Shown: positions 52,339 to 62,842, numbered from the stretch's first letter. The stretch is DNA of 64,000 nt from Pseudogymnoascus destructans (GCF_001641265.1 NW_020167544.1:124001-188000), one strand, 5' to 3'. A program made the numbers and translations. Notes: generated by a model not told the origin, from the letters alone.

Positions 52339-55134
52339 ATGGCTACCTCAAACATGCAGTTCACAGACCGGGCGAAGAAAGCCCTTGAAGACTCCATGAT
52401 CCTGGCAGAGCAATATGCACACTCACAGCTATTGCCCATCCACCTTGCCGTCTCGCTCCTCGACCCGCTACCAGATGAAAGCAAAGACCAGCAGCAATCA
52501 GTCAATGCTTCGCACGGGCCTTCACAGTCATCATTCTTCCGCCAGGTCGTCGAACGTGCCCATGGCGATCCTCAGCTCTTCGACAGAGCCCTCAAGAAGG
52601 CCCTGGTTAGACTACCTAGCCAAGACCCTCCGCCGGACCAGATCGCGATGTCGCCCGCCTTCAGCAAGATTCTTAGGTCGGCAAACGAGCTGCAGAAAAC
52701 TCAGAAGGATAGCTATATCGCCGTCGATCATATGATCTCTGCATTGGCACTAGACACAACCATTCAAAAGGCATTGAGCGATTCGAACATACCTAATTCG
52801 AAGCTGGTGCAAGATGCGGTGCAACAGATCAGAGGCACGAAGAGAGTCGACTCGAAGTCTGCGGATGCAGAGGAGGAGAGCGAGAACTTGAAGAAGTTTA
52901 CGATCGATATGACATCTATGGCAAGAGAGGGTAAAATTGACCCTGTTATTGGACGAGAAGAAGAGATCAGACGAGTCATTCGTATTCTTTCAAGGAGAAC
53001 GAAGAACAACCCGGTGTTGATCGGTGAGCCTGGTGTTGGAAAGACAACTGTCGTCGAGGGCTTGGCACAGCGAATCGTCAACCTTGATGTGCCAGACAAC
53101 CTTGCCGCTTGCAAGCTTCTATCTCTCGATGTCGGCTCACTGGTCGCCGGAGCCAAATACCGTGGAGAGTTCGAGGAGAGAATGAAGGGCGTCCTCAAGG
53201 AAATCGAAGACTCCAAGGAGATGATCGTCCTATTCGTCGACGAGATGCATCTTCTTATGGGAGCCGGTGCGAGCGGCGAGGGTGGTATGGACGCTGCCAA
53301 TTTACTCAAGCCCATGCTTGCTCGCGGACAGCTTCATTGTATTGGAGCCACGACTTTGAGCGAATACCGAAAGTACATCGAAAAGGACGCCGCCTTCGAA
53401 CGTCGTTTCCAACAAGTTATCGTGAAGGAACCGAGTATCCCTGAGACGATCTCTATTCTCAGAGGTCTCAAGGAGCGCTACGAAGTTCATCACGGTGTCA
53501 CTATTGCCGACGCTGCTATTGTCTCTTCCGCAACTCTTGCGGCTCGATATCTTACGGGCAGAAGGCTGCCAGATTCTGCAGTTGACCTTATTGATGAGGC
53601 AGCTGCCGCAGTCAGAGTTGCCAGAGAGTCCCAGCCAGAAATCATCGATTCTCTGGAGAGAAAGCTGAGGCAATTGAAGATCGAAATTCACGCATTATCA
53701 CGCGAGAAGGATGAGGCATCTAAAATTCGGCTTGCTCAAGCAAAGCAAGATGCAAGCAACGTCGAAGAAGAGCTCCGACCACTCCGCGACAAGTATGAGA
53801 ATGAGAGGAAGAGAGGCAAGAGCATTCAAGAGGCCAAGATGAAGCTTGACCAGTTGAAGTTCAAGCAGGAAGAGGCGTCTCGCATTGGAGATGTCGGACG
53901 CGCAGCTGATCTCAAGTACAACGCGATTCCAGAGCAAGAAGACTTGATCAAGAGTCTCGAAGAAGAAAAGAGATTGGCTGATGCGAGGTTGAACGAGACC
54001 TCAGCGGATACTGGCGGATCCATGACCAGTGACATCGTTGGCCCAGATCAAATCAATGAGATTGTTGCCCGATGGACCGGCATTCCAGTCACGAGATTGA
54101 GGACCACTGAGAAAGACAAGCTCCTTCACATGGAGAAGGTACTCGGCAAGATTGTTGTTGGCCAAAAGGAGGCTGTCGGCTCTGTCTCCAACGCTATTCG
54201 CCTCCAACGATCAGGTCTCAGTAACCCGAACCAACCTCCCAGCTTCCTTTTCTGTGGTCCTTCTGGTACGGGTAAGACCTTACTCACCAAAGCTCTCGCC
54301 GACTTCCTATTCGACGACCCCAAGGCTATGATTCGCTTCGATATGTCCGAATACCAAGAACGGCACTCATTGTCACGCATGATTGGTGCCCCACCAGGTT
54401 ACGTCGGCCACGATGCTGGCGGACAACTCACCGAAGCTCTACGCCGCAAGCCCTTCTCCATTCTTTTGTTCGATGAGGTCGAGAAGGCAGCCAAAGAAGT
54501 CCTCACGGTCCTCTTGCAGCTCATGGATGATGGCCGCATCACCGATGGCCAAGGCCGTGTCGTCGACGCTCGCAACTGCATCGTCGTCATGACGTCCAAC
54601 CTAGGTGCAGAGTTCCTGGCTCGCCAGAACGCGCCGAATGGCAAGATTGACCCAACAACAAAGGAGATGGTCATGCAAGCTCTGCGCAACTACTTCTTGC
54701 CAGAGTTCCTCAACCGTATCAGCTCTATTGTCATCTTCAACAGGCTGACAAGACATGAGATCCGCAAGATTGTAGATGTACGCCTTGAAGAGATACAGAA
54801 ACGCCTCGAGTCCAATGGTCGCAATGTCACCATCGAGGTTTCTGGTCCTGCCAAGGATTACCTCGGAAGTGCGGGATATAGCCCCGCATATGGTGCGAGA
54901 CCGTTGGCGAGACTCATTGAGAAGGAGGTTCTCAATAGAATGGCAGTCTTGATTTTGAGAGGCAGCATTAAGGATGGGGAGACAGCGAAGGTTGTCCTTG
55001 AAGACGGACGCCTGGATGTGCTCCCCAACCACGGTGATAGCAGCGAACAAGAAAGCGGGGAGGAGGATATGGATTTGGATGATGGCGACGCATTAGAGGC
55101 GATTACAGGGGAGGATATGGATCTTTACGACTAG
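52339..55134 (+). CDS. hsp104: Hsp104/ClpB disaggregase
   Basis: Intronless ORF of 931 aa, normal for fungal Hsp104. This cytosolic/nuclear AAA+ hexamer pulls proteins out of aggregates with Hsp70/Hsp40 help and is needed for thermotolerance. In order: Clp N-domain (MQFTDRAKKALEDSMILAEQ); NBD1 with Walker A GEPGVGKTT (~229-237), Walker B VLFVDEMH (~297-304) and arginine finger region DAAFERRFQ; coiled-coil middle domain (LREKYENERKRGKSIQEAK-like, ~430-560); NBD2 with GPSGTGKT (~640-647), pore loop GYVGHD and sensor region MTSNLGAEF; acidic tail ending DMDLYD. Lack of introns suits expression during heat shock, when splicing is impaired. Confidence 0.97.
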   Translation: MATSNMQFTDRAKKALEDSMILAEQYAHSQLLPIHLAVSLLDPLPDESKDQQQSVNASHGPSQSSFFRQVVERAHGDPQLFDRALKKALVRLPSQDPPPDQIAMSPAFSKILRSANELQKTQKDSYIAVDHMISALALDTTIQKALSDSNIPNSKLVQDAVQQIRGTKRVDSKSADAEEESENLKKFTIDMTSMAREGKIDPVIGREEEIRRVIRILSRRTKNNPVLIGEPGVGKTTVVEGLAQRIVNLDVPDNLAACKLLSLDVGSLVAGAKYRGEFEERMKGVLKEIEDSKEMIVLFVDEMHLLMGAGASGEGGMDAANLLKPMLARGQLHCIGATTLSEYRKYIEKDAAFERRFQQVIVKEPSIPETISILRGLKERYEVHHGVTIADAAIVSSATLAARYLTGRRLPDSAVDLIDEAAAAVRVARESQPEIIDSLERKLRQLKIEIHALSREKDEASKIRLAQAKQDASNVEEELRPLRDKYENERKRGKSIQEAKMKLDQLKFKQEEASRIGDVGRAADLKYNAIPEQEDLIKSLEEEKRLADARLNETSADTGGSMTSDIVGPDQINEIVARWTGIPVTRLRTTEKDKLLHMEKVLGKIVVGQKEAVGSVSNAIRLQRSGLSNPNQPPSFLFCGPSGTGKTLLTKALADFLFDDPKAMIRFDMSEYQERHSLSRMIGAPPGYVGHDAGGQLTEALRRKPFSILLFDEVEKAAKEVLTVLLQLMDDGRITDGQGRVVDARNCIVVMTSNLGAEFLARQNAPNGKIDPTTKEMVMQALRNYFLPEFLNRISSIVIFNRLTRHEIRKIVDVRLEEIQKRLESNGRNVTIEVSGPAKDYLGSAGYSPAYGARPLARLIEKEVLNRMAVLILRGSIKDGETAKVVLEDGRLDVLPNHGDSSEQESGEEDMDLDDGDALEAITGEDMDLYD

Positions 55135-55161
55135 ATTGTTGAGAGAGTCTCGATATTATCG

Positions 55162-55391
55162 AACGGGTTAACGACATTAATAAATTATTCACAATTTTTC
55201 CTCACTTCTCCTATTAAACAAAACCGCGTGGGCGGTTGCTTGCTTTAAATCTCAAAACACACAAAACGGGTTAACGACATTAATGATTATTAACAAACGA
55301 AGTTTTGTGTGTTTTGAGATTTAAAGCAAGCAACCGCCCACGCGGTTTCGTTTAATAGGAGAAGTGAGCAAAAATGTGAATAATTTATTAA
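55162..55391. repeat. Large inverted repeat (foldback) just after hsp104
   Basis: Arms of about 90 bp at 55177-55267 and 55302-55391 are near-identical inverted copies with only a few differences, separated by a 34-nt loop. In addition a 20-bp direct repeat (AACGGGTTAACG, ACATTAAT) occurs at 55162-55181 and again in the loop at 55265-55284. The structure begins 27 bp after the HSP104 stop codon and so should lie in its 3' UTR. Confidence 0.92.
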
Positions 55392-55569
55392 ATAAATAGA
55401 AGACTCTTCAGCCAATATAAATAGCCCAAATGCGGGTTGATGTAATAGTAACATAACTGACTCATGATCAGTATATATTGGTGCAAATCCTTTGCCCGCA
55501 CTTTAATCAACAACTTCATTGTATATGTAGAGCCTTTATAGCTCAAAAAATGATTTCCTCAGTGACTGT

Positions 55570-56139
55570 CAGTGTTGCCCGAGTAGTACTCGCCCTGAGT
55601 AGTATTCGGCGAGTCCCCGAGTACTCTGGTATTCGGGTGATATTTATGAGTACTCAGAATAGATAAATGAAGCTTTCTTCCCTTGCGCGTTCTGTATTAC
55701 TTCCTGACTGTGAAAATGAGTGGCTCTTCTCTGTCGCCAGTGCCGGCTGAGTATCAGTCTGATGCTTTAGAGCTACCACCCCTTATTCCGCTGCCGCATA
55801 TGCCTCTAAGAGTTCAATTACCTGATTCTACATCAATAACTCTTCTCAAAAGGCTATTCTACCGTACTTTATTAGATACAATACCTGCTAGGATCCAATA
55901 CCAATGCCTTCAAACTGATTGCAGCTATATGCCAAGCCAGCCACTTAAGAACCAGATGACGAGCAATCTTTGGAAGCATCTTAAGAAGATGCATCCATCT
56001 GTCATGCCGAATACAAGAAGATATCTTCAATTAGAAGCTCATTAACATCATCTGCTTCTACTTTTTTCCAGCCCCGCCAAGCACCAAGTAACGTACCAAG
56101 TAACGCACCAAGCTCGTCAAAATATAGAGAGCTCGTACT
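55570..56139 (+). pseudogene. hAT element 3, 5' end and BED-finger fragment
   Basis: The fragment starts CAGTGTTGCCCGAGTA, a hAT-type terminus, with subterminal GAGTAGTACTCG / GAGTACTC repeats. An ORF from ATG 55716 to 56043 carries a BED-type zinc finger (YQCLQTDCSY ... SNLWKHLKKMHP). It then stops at TAA, and the rest of a transposase is missing. A short tandem CACCAAGTAACGTACCAAGT lies at 56078-56115. Similar subterminal repeats occur near 14020-14160, so hAT 1 and hAT 3 may belong to one family. Confidence 0.7.
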
Positions 56140-56334
56140 TGTAATGGTGGGTGCACCAGATGTGAGACTCTAGCCACCCAAGGAAGGGATGATTTTACTA
56201 AGACAACACACTGTCTTAGGAAACAGAGCCAAAGGGTTGTTAGCTTAGACTATTCCACAACGCAGCAATCAGGTGTATGATATAGTGGAGTGGTTTAGAC
56301 AAGTTGTAACAAATGTTGAGTCTGAGAACTCAGG

Positions 56335-56809
56335 TGTTACGACGGAACAAGAAGGCTGGCCAACTACAGGACAGGAAGGAGGGAGGTCGCATGAGACCGG
56401 CCCTGGTACCTGGAGGGGCAGCGGGGAATAGTAGTTCCGAAAGTATCACGTGACGGACTTGCAGGATGATGAGAAGAGTCCTAAGAGTCCAGGACTCCGA
56501 GGACTCGAGTGAGTTCCCAGGAGTCCACTAGGCACGTGATGGACTCGCAGGATGATGAGAAGAGTCCTAAGAGTCCAGGACTCCGAGGACTCGAGTGAGT
56601 TTCCAAGAGTCCACTAGGCACGACGCCACTATATAAGTAGATAGTATTTCCTTAGATAGGAGCTTCGTGCTCAACTCAATACAGTATTTGTTATATACTA
56701 GTAACGTGTTACTTGAAGCCTTTGTGTCTGATCCCCTGCCTCCTCTGATAAGTAAACCTTTACGCAAGAGAACCTCTGTGTCTTCTATCGTTTAGAAGTC
56801 AGCGTTACA
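56335..56809 (+). repeat. 5' LTR of the chromovirus
   Basis: 475 bp. U3 carries two ~86-bp direct repeats, each opening with a CACGTG box (56447-56452 and 56533-56538) and containing the self-complementary word group CCTAAGAGTCCAGGACTC. The U3 repeats probably act as promoter elements; that is inference. Confidence 0.93.
56630..56636 (+). promoter_or_regulatory. LTR TATA box
   Basis: TATATAA at the end of U3. A start of transcription 30-37 nt downstream would fall on GTGCTCAA at 56667-56674, the sequence complementary to the binding site after the LTR. Confidence 0.65.
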
Positions 56810-56811
56810 CT

Positions 56812-56819
56812 TTGAGCAC
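56812..56819 (+). promoter_or_regulatory. Probable primer-binding site of self-priming type
   Basis: TTGAGCAC starts 2 nt after the LTR and is the exact complement of GTGCTCAA at the predicted 5' end of the transcript. This is the arrangement known from Tf1-type self-primed elements. Confidence 0.55.
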
Positions 56820-56855
56820 CACTTCTACGAGGTACCGGCTTACACACAAAGCAAC

Positions 56856-58793
56856 ATGTCTGTCGTCAGTTCGAAGGGGAAAACCCCCACCACGCCAACT
56901 TCGTCTCAGAGGTCTAAGCCTGAGAATGAGGAGATGCCCGACGCACCCACCGTCAACGAACTCAAGGAAACTCTACGCGTCAAGTTGCCCGACACTTACT
57001 CCGGCAACCGAAAGGAACTTGAGGTGTTTTTGCTACAGGTCGAACTGTACCAGCACTTCAATGACGAGAAGTTTCCCACCCAGGAGAGCTATGCCCTGTG
57101 GACTGCGTCCTACCTTAGGGGGGAAGCCCTGCGATGGATCGAACCATTCCTCAAGGACTATTTCAAATATGAAAGTACCAATGGAAGCATGACAACTACG
57201 CAGACTATGTTTGGCAGCTGGAATGGATTCTGTAAGGAAATCCGACGCATGTTCGGAGACATCGATGAGATTAAGACCGCAGAAGACCATCTGTTTGCAC
57301 TTAAGCAGACTGGCAGCGCCCTCACGTACTCCACAGAATTCCAGAGATACGGCAATCAGACAGGATGGGACGCCAGCGCACTCATCAGCCACTACCGACG
57401 TGGGCTGAAGAGCCATATACGTATGGAACTTGCCCGTTTGGAACAACAACCAACGGACATGGTAGCGCTAATCGAACATACGGTCCGAATCAACAATCGA
57501 CTATACGAATTCCAGAAGGAACGTCGGACCTATGACAAGCCCAAGAAAAGTTACCCCTACCGGGGAAACGAGGGCAGACGACGGGATCAACACCCGCGAG
57601 ACAACCGTTGGTCGGACCCAATGGAACTCGATGCCACGTTCAAACCTGGACGACCCCGTGACCCTAAGAAAGACAGACAATTCAAGGAACGACTCTGTTT
57701 TAACTGCGACAAGCCAGGCCACATGGCCCGAGACTGCAGACAGCCAAAGAAAGGGAACGGCGGACGCAAAGTTGGCAAACAACTCAATGCCACCTGGACA
57801 GGACAGTTGAACGCAACGTTTGTGAGCAAACAGGACTGGGGAATAAACGGCGAAAGCACCCCAGAAGACGAGAGCTCAGATGAAGGGTCGGAGGCGGAAT
57901 CGTTCACCGTCTCGGAACAGGAGACCTTCGATGAACTCGCACCTACGGAACCAATGAGTCCACGGTGCAAGAGCATAGTAAGACGCATGGCAAAACACGC
58001 CCACGCGAAGATTAGGGCCGAACGAGACAAGCCCAGCGGCCAGAGGAGAATCCCCACGCTTAAGGGCATCTACGGGAACCTGTTACAGGAACTTCCGTTA
58101 AAGTGCAAGGTGGACGACTGCAAGGATGACCTCTGGAGATACTACGACCAACTAACGAATACCCGCAGGCTGCTTGGCACGTCCCAAGACGTAGCTAAGT
58201 TGGAAGCCCAAGAAGCGGAAGAACTGGAGAAGGATGTCGAGCATATGGCTAAACTGAAGTATATGAAAAGCGTCAAACTTTACTACCAGGACCGCAGGAG
58301 AGCCCTGAAGAAGTACGACGAGAAAGCCAGAGATATGCTCCGACGGGAAAATGCGAGACCCACTCCACGCATCGAAAGGAGAGCCATGGAGCAACTAGAC
58401 ACGTTCTCCACGCCTCCGAGGGAAGATAGTGCATGGGTGAGAGGACAGCAGGAACTATCAACGACAGACGCAACAGAGACTGATCATCCCTGGCACGCGT
58501 ATGTCTACTGGGAGTATTGCAGCGAAGATGACTGCAAGCTCCACTGGAAAAAGAAACACCAGAATCAGTTGTTTCCCCGATCCTCGCCCAGGATACACTT
58601 CAGAGACGCAGAGCAAGTTCATGCCCTCAGGCGAAGCCAGTCTGAAGGGGACTTGCCTATCAAAAGCGAACAGGTATACGAAAGATATCCACACCTGCTG
58701 AACGACGCAGCAGAGACAGGGAAACGATCTCCCCAAGGACCACCATTGGAAGTGGATGAATACTATCCTTCCTCGGACGAGTCAAAAAACTAG
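56856..58793 (+). CDS. Chromovirus Gag
   Basis: 645-aa ORF. The retrotransposon gag domain (residues ~35-215) reads VKLPDTYSGNRKELEVFLLQ, ALWTASYLRGEALRWIEPFL and EIRRMFGDIDEIKTAEDHLF. A CCHC zinc knuckle follows (CFNCDKPGHMARDC, near residue 285). The C-terminal half is a long Glu/Lys-rich extension of unknown role. The stop codon TAG at 58791-58793 directly follows an A-AAA-AAC heptamer, and pol continues in the -1 frame. Confidence 0.93.
   Translation: MSVVSSKGKTPTTPTSSQRSKPENEEMPDAPTVNELKETLRVKLPDTYSGNRKELEVFLLQVELYQHFNDEKFPTQESYALWTASYLRGEALRWIEPFLKDYFKYESTNGSMTTTQTMFGSWNGFCKEIRRMFGDIDEIKTAEDHLFALKQTGSALTYSTEFQRYGNQTGWDASALISHYRRGLKSHIRMELARLEQQPTDMVALIEHTVRINNRLYEFQKERRTYDKPKKSYPYRGNEGRRRDQHPRDNRWSDPMELDATFKPGRPRDPKKDRQFKERLCFNCDKPGHMARDCRQPKKGNGGRKVGKQLNATWTGQLNATFVSKQDWGINGESTPEDESSDEGSEAESFTVSEQETFDELAPTEPMSPRCKSIVRRMAKHAHAKIRAERDKPSGQRRIPTLKGIYGNLLQELPLKCKVDDCKDDLWRYYDQLTNTRRLLGTSQDVAKLEAQEAEELEKDVEHMAKLKYMKSVKLYYQDRRRALKKYDEKARDMLRRENARPTPRIERRAMEQLDTFSTPPREDSAWVRGQQELSTTDATETDHPWHAYVYWEYCSEDDCKLHWKKKHQNQLFPRSSPRIHFRDAEQVHALRRSQSEGDLPIKSEQVYERYPHLLNDAAETGKRSPQGPPLEVDEYYPSSDESKN
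58784..58790 (+). promoter_or_regulatory. Programmed -1 frameshift site at the gag/pol junction
   Basis: The heptamer A AAA AAC is in the correct phase (TCA AAA AAC TAG) directly before the gag stop. The -1 frame is open from there through pol. A 6-bp stem TAGGCC / GGCCTA (58807-58812 with 58833-58838) lies 16 nt downstream and could be part of the stimulatory structure. Confidence 0.7.
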
Positions 58794-61700
58794 GAGTCCT
58801 CGACGGTAGGCCACCGGCGAGCGACACGAAGAGGCCTAGTACAGACCAGCTATGCGCCACGACGGGCAGCATGCAACTATATGTGGTCGCTAAGATACAA
58901 CAGCGACACCTCCGAGCAATGATTGACTCAGGAGCGACGGGCAACTTTATGACAAAGAAAGTAGCAGACACGCAAGGCTTCAAAACAACAATGAAAGCCG
59001 AACCATACCCATTAATGGTCGTAGATGGAGAGCCCATCTCGACTAATGAAGGAATGGTGACCCACGAAACGGTCCCATTGGAAATGGTCATGCTACACGG
59101 GCACAAGGAAACGATTCAGTTTGACATCGTGCACATGGACAACCATGCGTGCATCCTTGGTATGCCATGGCTCAAGAAACACAACCCCCAGATCGACTGG
59201 TGGAACGAGAAAGTTGTGATGAGCCAGTGCGCGTGTGAACAACGGACGGACACGCGACAACGGGAGAAACCCTCCCAGGGCCGGAAGGAGTTATGTGCAA
59301 CCTCCGAGCTCGATGACCTAGCCCAGGCATCCTCACCGACGAGTATACCGGTGGAGTACAAGGAATACGAGCAATTATTCCAGGAAGGCCCTAAGAATGA
59401 GGCGCTTCCTAAGCACCAACCATGGGATCACGAGATACCTTTGGAGAAAGACAAGAGTCCACCGTTCGGACCAATATATCAGCTATCGGAAAAGGAGCTG
59501 AAGGTACTTAAGGAGTACATTGATGATAACCTAGCAAAAGGATTCATCAAACCATCCACATCACCCGCAGGAAGTCCGGTGCTTTTCGTACCAAAGAAAG
59601 ACGGCTCCCTACGGTTATGTGTGGACTATCGAGCGTTGAACAACATCACAATCAAGGACAGGTATGCCCTGCCGTTAATCAACGAACTACACGATAGATT
59701 TCAAGGAGCAAAGATCTTCAGTAAGCTAGATCTGCGAGGAGCATACAACCTGATCCGAATCAAGGCTGGGGAAGAGTGGAAAACAGCATTCCGCACCCGC
59801 TATGGCCTATTCGAGTATCAAGTCATGCCCTTTGGGCTAACAAACGCACCCGCATCTATGCAATGACTGATGAATGATGCTTTGCACGAATACTTAGACA
59901 TCTTTACCATTGTCTACCTAGACGATGTCCTGGTGTATTCAGCAACCAAGGAGGAGCATGTCAAGCATGTCAAACTCGTCCTGAAGAAACTAAAGGAGTA
60001 CAGCTTACTCCTCAAACCAGAGAAGTGCGAGTTCCATAAAAACCAAGTCGAATTCTTGGGTTACATTATTGGAACGCACGGCATCAAGATGGACCAAGCA
60101 AAAGTAACGGCAGTGTTGGAATGGCCAACACCGACCACGGTCAAGGAAGTGCAAGCCTTCCTAGGCTTCGCCAACTTCTACCGAAGATTCATCTCGGGAT
60201 ATTCCAAGGTAGCTCAACCACTCACGGAGCTTACCAGAAAGGATCTCAAATTTAAATGGACGGACAAGGCAGAGGCTGCTTTCCAGGAACTTAAGACGAA
60301 GTTCACGGAAGCACCTATCCTTGCTACATTTGACCCTGCAAAGAAGATCATCCTCGAAACGGACTCTTCTGACTTCGCAATTGGAGCATGTCTGAATCAA
60401 CCAGACGAGAACGGTAAGTTCAAACCAATCGCGTACTACTCTAGGAAACTGTCACCCGCGGAACTCAATTACGACATCCACGACAAGGAGCTACTGGCTA
60501 TTGTCGTTGCCTTTGAGCAGTGGCGAGTATATCTTGAGGGACCCACCTACCCGGTGCAGGTATGGACGGATCACAAGAACCTCATATACTTCACCACGAC
60601 CAAGGTTTTAAACCGCAGACAAGTCCGCTGGGCAGAAACCCTCGCAGCCTACAACTTCACGATAACCTATCGCAAGGGCTCCGAGAATGCAAGAGCAGAC
60701 GCTCTCAGCAGACGGACTGACTACGCCGGCCCAAAGGAAGAAAGACCTAGAGCAATTCTGAAGAAAACAGATGCAGGAATACAGTACAACGAGTTACTAG
60801 CGACGATCTCAGTCATCGAAGATACAGAACTCGAGGAAAGACTCAAGAAAGCTTACGCAACAGACGAATGCGCCAAGCGAGTCTTGTCCAAAGTCGAAGG
60901 CGACTTCACCATCGACGAACAAGGATTGATTCGATACAAAGGGTTAGTGTATGTCCCAAGTCAAATGAGACGCCCGCTGGTGCAAGAACAACACTCGTTA
61001 CCAGCACACGGTCATCAGGGAGTAACACGAACCTTCGAACGAATCACCCGACACTACTACTTCCCAGGTATGAGGAAGCAGGTAGAGACAGTGGTAAGAG
61101 AGTGCGACATTTGCAGCAAGTCAAAATCCAATAGGCATCTGCCATACGGACAACTCAAGTCGACACCAGTACCAAAAGGAGCGTGGAAATCAATAGCTTT
61201 GGACTTCATCGTCAAGCTTCCACCCTCCAAGGACCCGTTAACAGGAATAGAATACGACTCTATCCTCGTCATCACGGAAAGACTCACGAAATATGGGAAG
61301 TTTATACCATATCTAGAAGCTAGCGACGCCGAGGCGCTCGCATATACCTTCATTCGAGTCATATTAGCCGATCATGGGATGCCAGAAGAAATCATCTCAG
61401 ATAGAGACAAGCTCTTTACTTCGAAATTCTGGAAATCATTGATGGCGCTACTGGGAACAAATCATAAGCTGTCAACAGCTTTTCATCCCCAGACAGACGG
61501 CCAAACAGAAAGATTAAATCAGACCCTTGAACAGTACCTGCGAAGCTATGTCAATCATCAACAGGATAACTGGGTTCAGATCTTACCCATCGCACAGTTT
61601 GCATATAACAGCGCGATGACAGAAGCAACGAAAGTCTCACCGTTCTTTGCCAATTACGGCTACCAGCCAGAAGCATATAGGCAACCAAGACCGGATGAAT

Positions 61701-62323
61701 CACGAGCTGAACAAGCCCTGATCATGGTGGAACAACTGAAATCGTTCCACGAACAACTTGCGACGGACATCCAATTCTTAAATGAACGATCCGCCGCATA
61801 CGCAAACAAGAAGCGCAGTATGGAACCTGCCTTCAAGGAGGGGGATAAAGTATACCTACTCCGGAAACATATCAAAACGAAACGACCAAGCACAAAGTTG
61901 GACTTCAAGAAATTGGGACCATTCAAAATATTGAACAAAGTCAGCTCAGTTAATTACAGACTGCAGCTACCTAAGAAGTCTAGACTACACCCGGTATTTC
62001 ATGTCTCACTACTGGAACCAGCAAGAGGAAATACCCCAATTGCGACCGACACCGAACTCCAACCCGAGAATGAGATAATCGAATATGAGGTCGAAGCAAT
62101 CCTAGACAGAAGGTTAGTAGGACGTCAAGAAGAGTTTTTGATAAAATGGGAAAATTACGAACCTACGGATAATTCGTGGGAACCAACAAGGAACATCAGC
62201 AAAGAACTGCTGGAGGAATATCGACACCGCCATCCGCCAGCCATTGATCCCAAGATGCAGGGGAGTAGGCCAGTGGATCAGAGGAAGCGGGGGTCCCGGT
62301 CACAGACGAGGAGGCAGCGCTAA
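58790..62323 (+). pseudogene. Chromovirus Pol with one internal stop
   Basis: Read in the -1 frame from 58790. The aspartic protease has IDSGATGNFM. Reverse transcriptase has KKDGSLRLCVDYRALNN, FSKLDLRGAYNLIRI, and after the defect IVYLDDVLVYS. The defect is a TGA at 59864-59866 inside NAPASMQ-stop-LMNDALHEYL, where other elements have Arg. RNase H has ETDSSDFAIGACL. Integrase has the HHCC finger (HGHQGVTRTFERITRH ... CDICSKSK) and DDE core (ALDFIVKL, SDRDKLFTSKFWKSL, HPQTDGQTERLNQTL). A C-terminal chromodomain follows (YEVEAILDRRLVGRQEEFLI, WENYEPTDNSWEP), which directs insertion to marked chromatin. A single C-to-T change (CGA to TGA) explains the stop; readthrough is a less likely alternative. 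Confidence 0.9.
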
Positions 62324-62762
62324 CTGCCTGTTCCTCGACCTCAACAGCGTCACGCTTCTCAGCAGCCACACGTTCGGCCTCCTCTGCCGCATCAAGCTCG
62401 TCGAGGGTTTTCAAACCTCGCCGGAGCATATCTTTACCACGGGTTCGGATGAGGCGTTTCTGCTTCCGCAGACGAAGTAACTTCGAAAGGGTTTCTTCCT
62501 CTTCGCGATCCAGGCGATCCTCCTCCCGTTCGAGCTTCACCCAGTCGGGATGCTCAGGACCCATACAGTCACATTTTTCTTTTAAGTTGCGACGAACGCA
62601 CTCGGCGCACCGCCGTGAATCATTTGGAGACGACACGCAAGTAACGTTTCGCCTCACGCAGTTCGAGCAAGAATCCATTTCGGGTAGTTCGTATCCGTGG
62701 TTCTTTATTCGACGGACAAGATCGTTGCGTTCCTGGAGTTTGCGGGCAGTGTCAGTAGGCAT
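62196..62762 (-). CDS. Antisense ORF with a Zn2Cys6-like motif inside the chromovirus
   Basis: Runs antisense from just before the 3' LTR into the last 128 bp of pol. From MPTDTARKLQERND (62762; an upstream in-frame ATG at 62810 adds 16 residues) it codes 188 aa. A cysteine cluster follows the spacing C-x2-C-x6-C-x9-C-x2-C-x8-C (CSNCVRRNVTC, then CAECVRRNLKEKC), which fits the fungal Zn(II)2Cys6 binuclear cluster. A charged coiled-coil-like region comes next (REEDRLDREEEETLSKLLRL). It has no counterpart in the basic Ty3 plan. A DNA- or RNA-binding regulator of the element is possible; function is unknown. Confidence 0.72.
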   Translation of the reverse strand: MPTDTARKLQERNDLVRRIKNHGYELPEMDSCSNCVRRNVTCVSSPNDSRRCAECVRRNLKEKCDCMGPEHPDWVKLEREEDRLDREEEETLSKLLRLRKQKRLIRTRGKDMLRRGLKTLDELDAAEEAERVAAEKRDAVEVEEQAVSAASSSVTGTPASSDPLAYSPASWDQWLADGGVDIPPAVLC

Positions 62763-62842
62763 GTTGCATGTTGAAGGACTCGCTGAGGAGCAGCAGAGTC
62801 CCGGGGACATGGACGTACTTATAGGATTCGAGACGAATGCCC

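Noticed and set aside
59864..59866. UGA as a programmed readthrough or recoding site
   Set aside because: It replaces an Arg that is near-universal in Ty3 reverse transcriptases, in the middle of a domain; a point mutation is the simpler reading.
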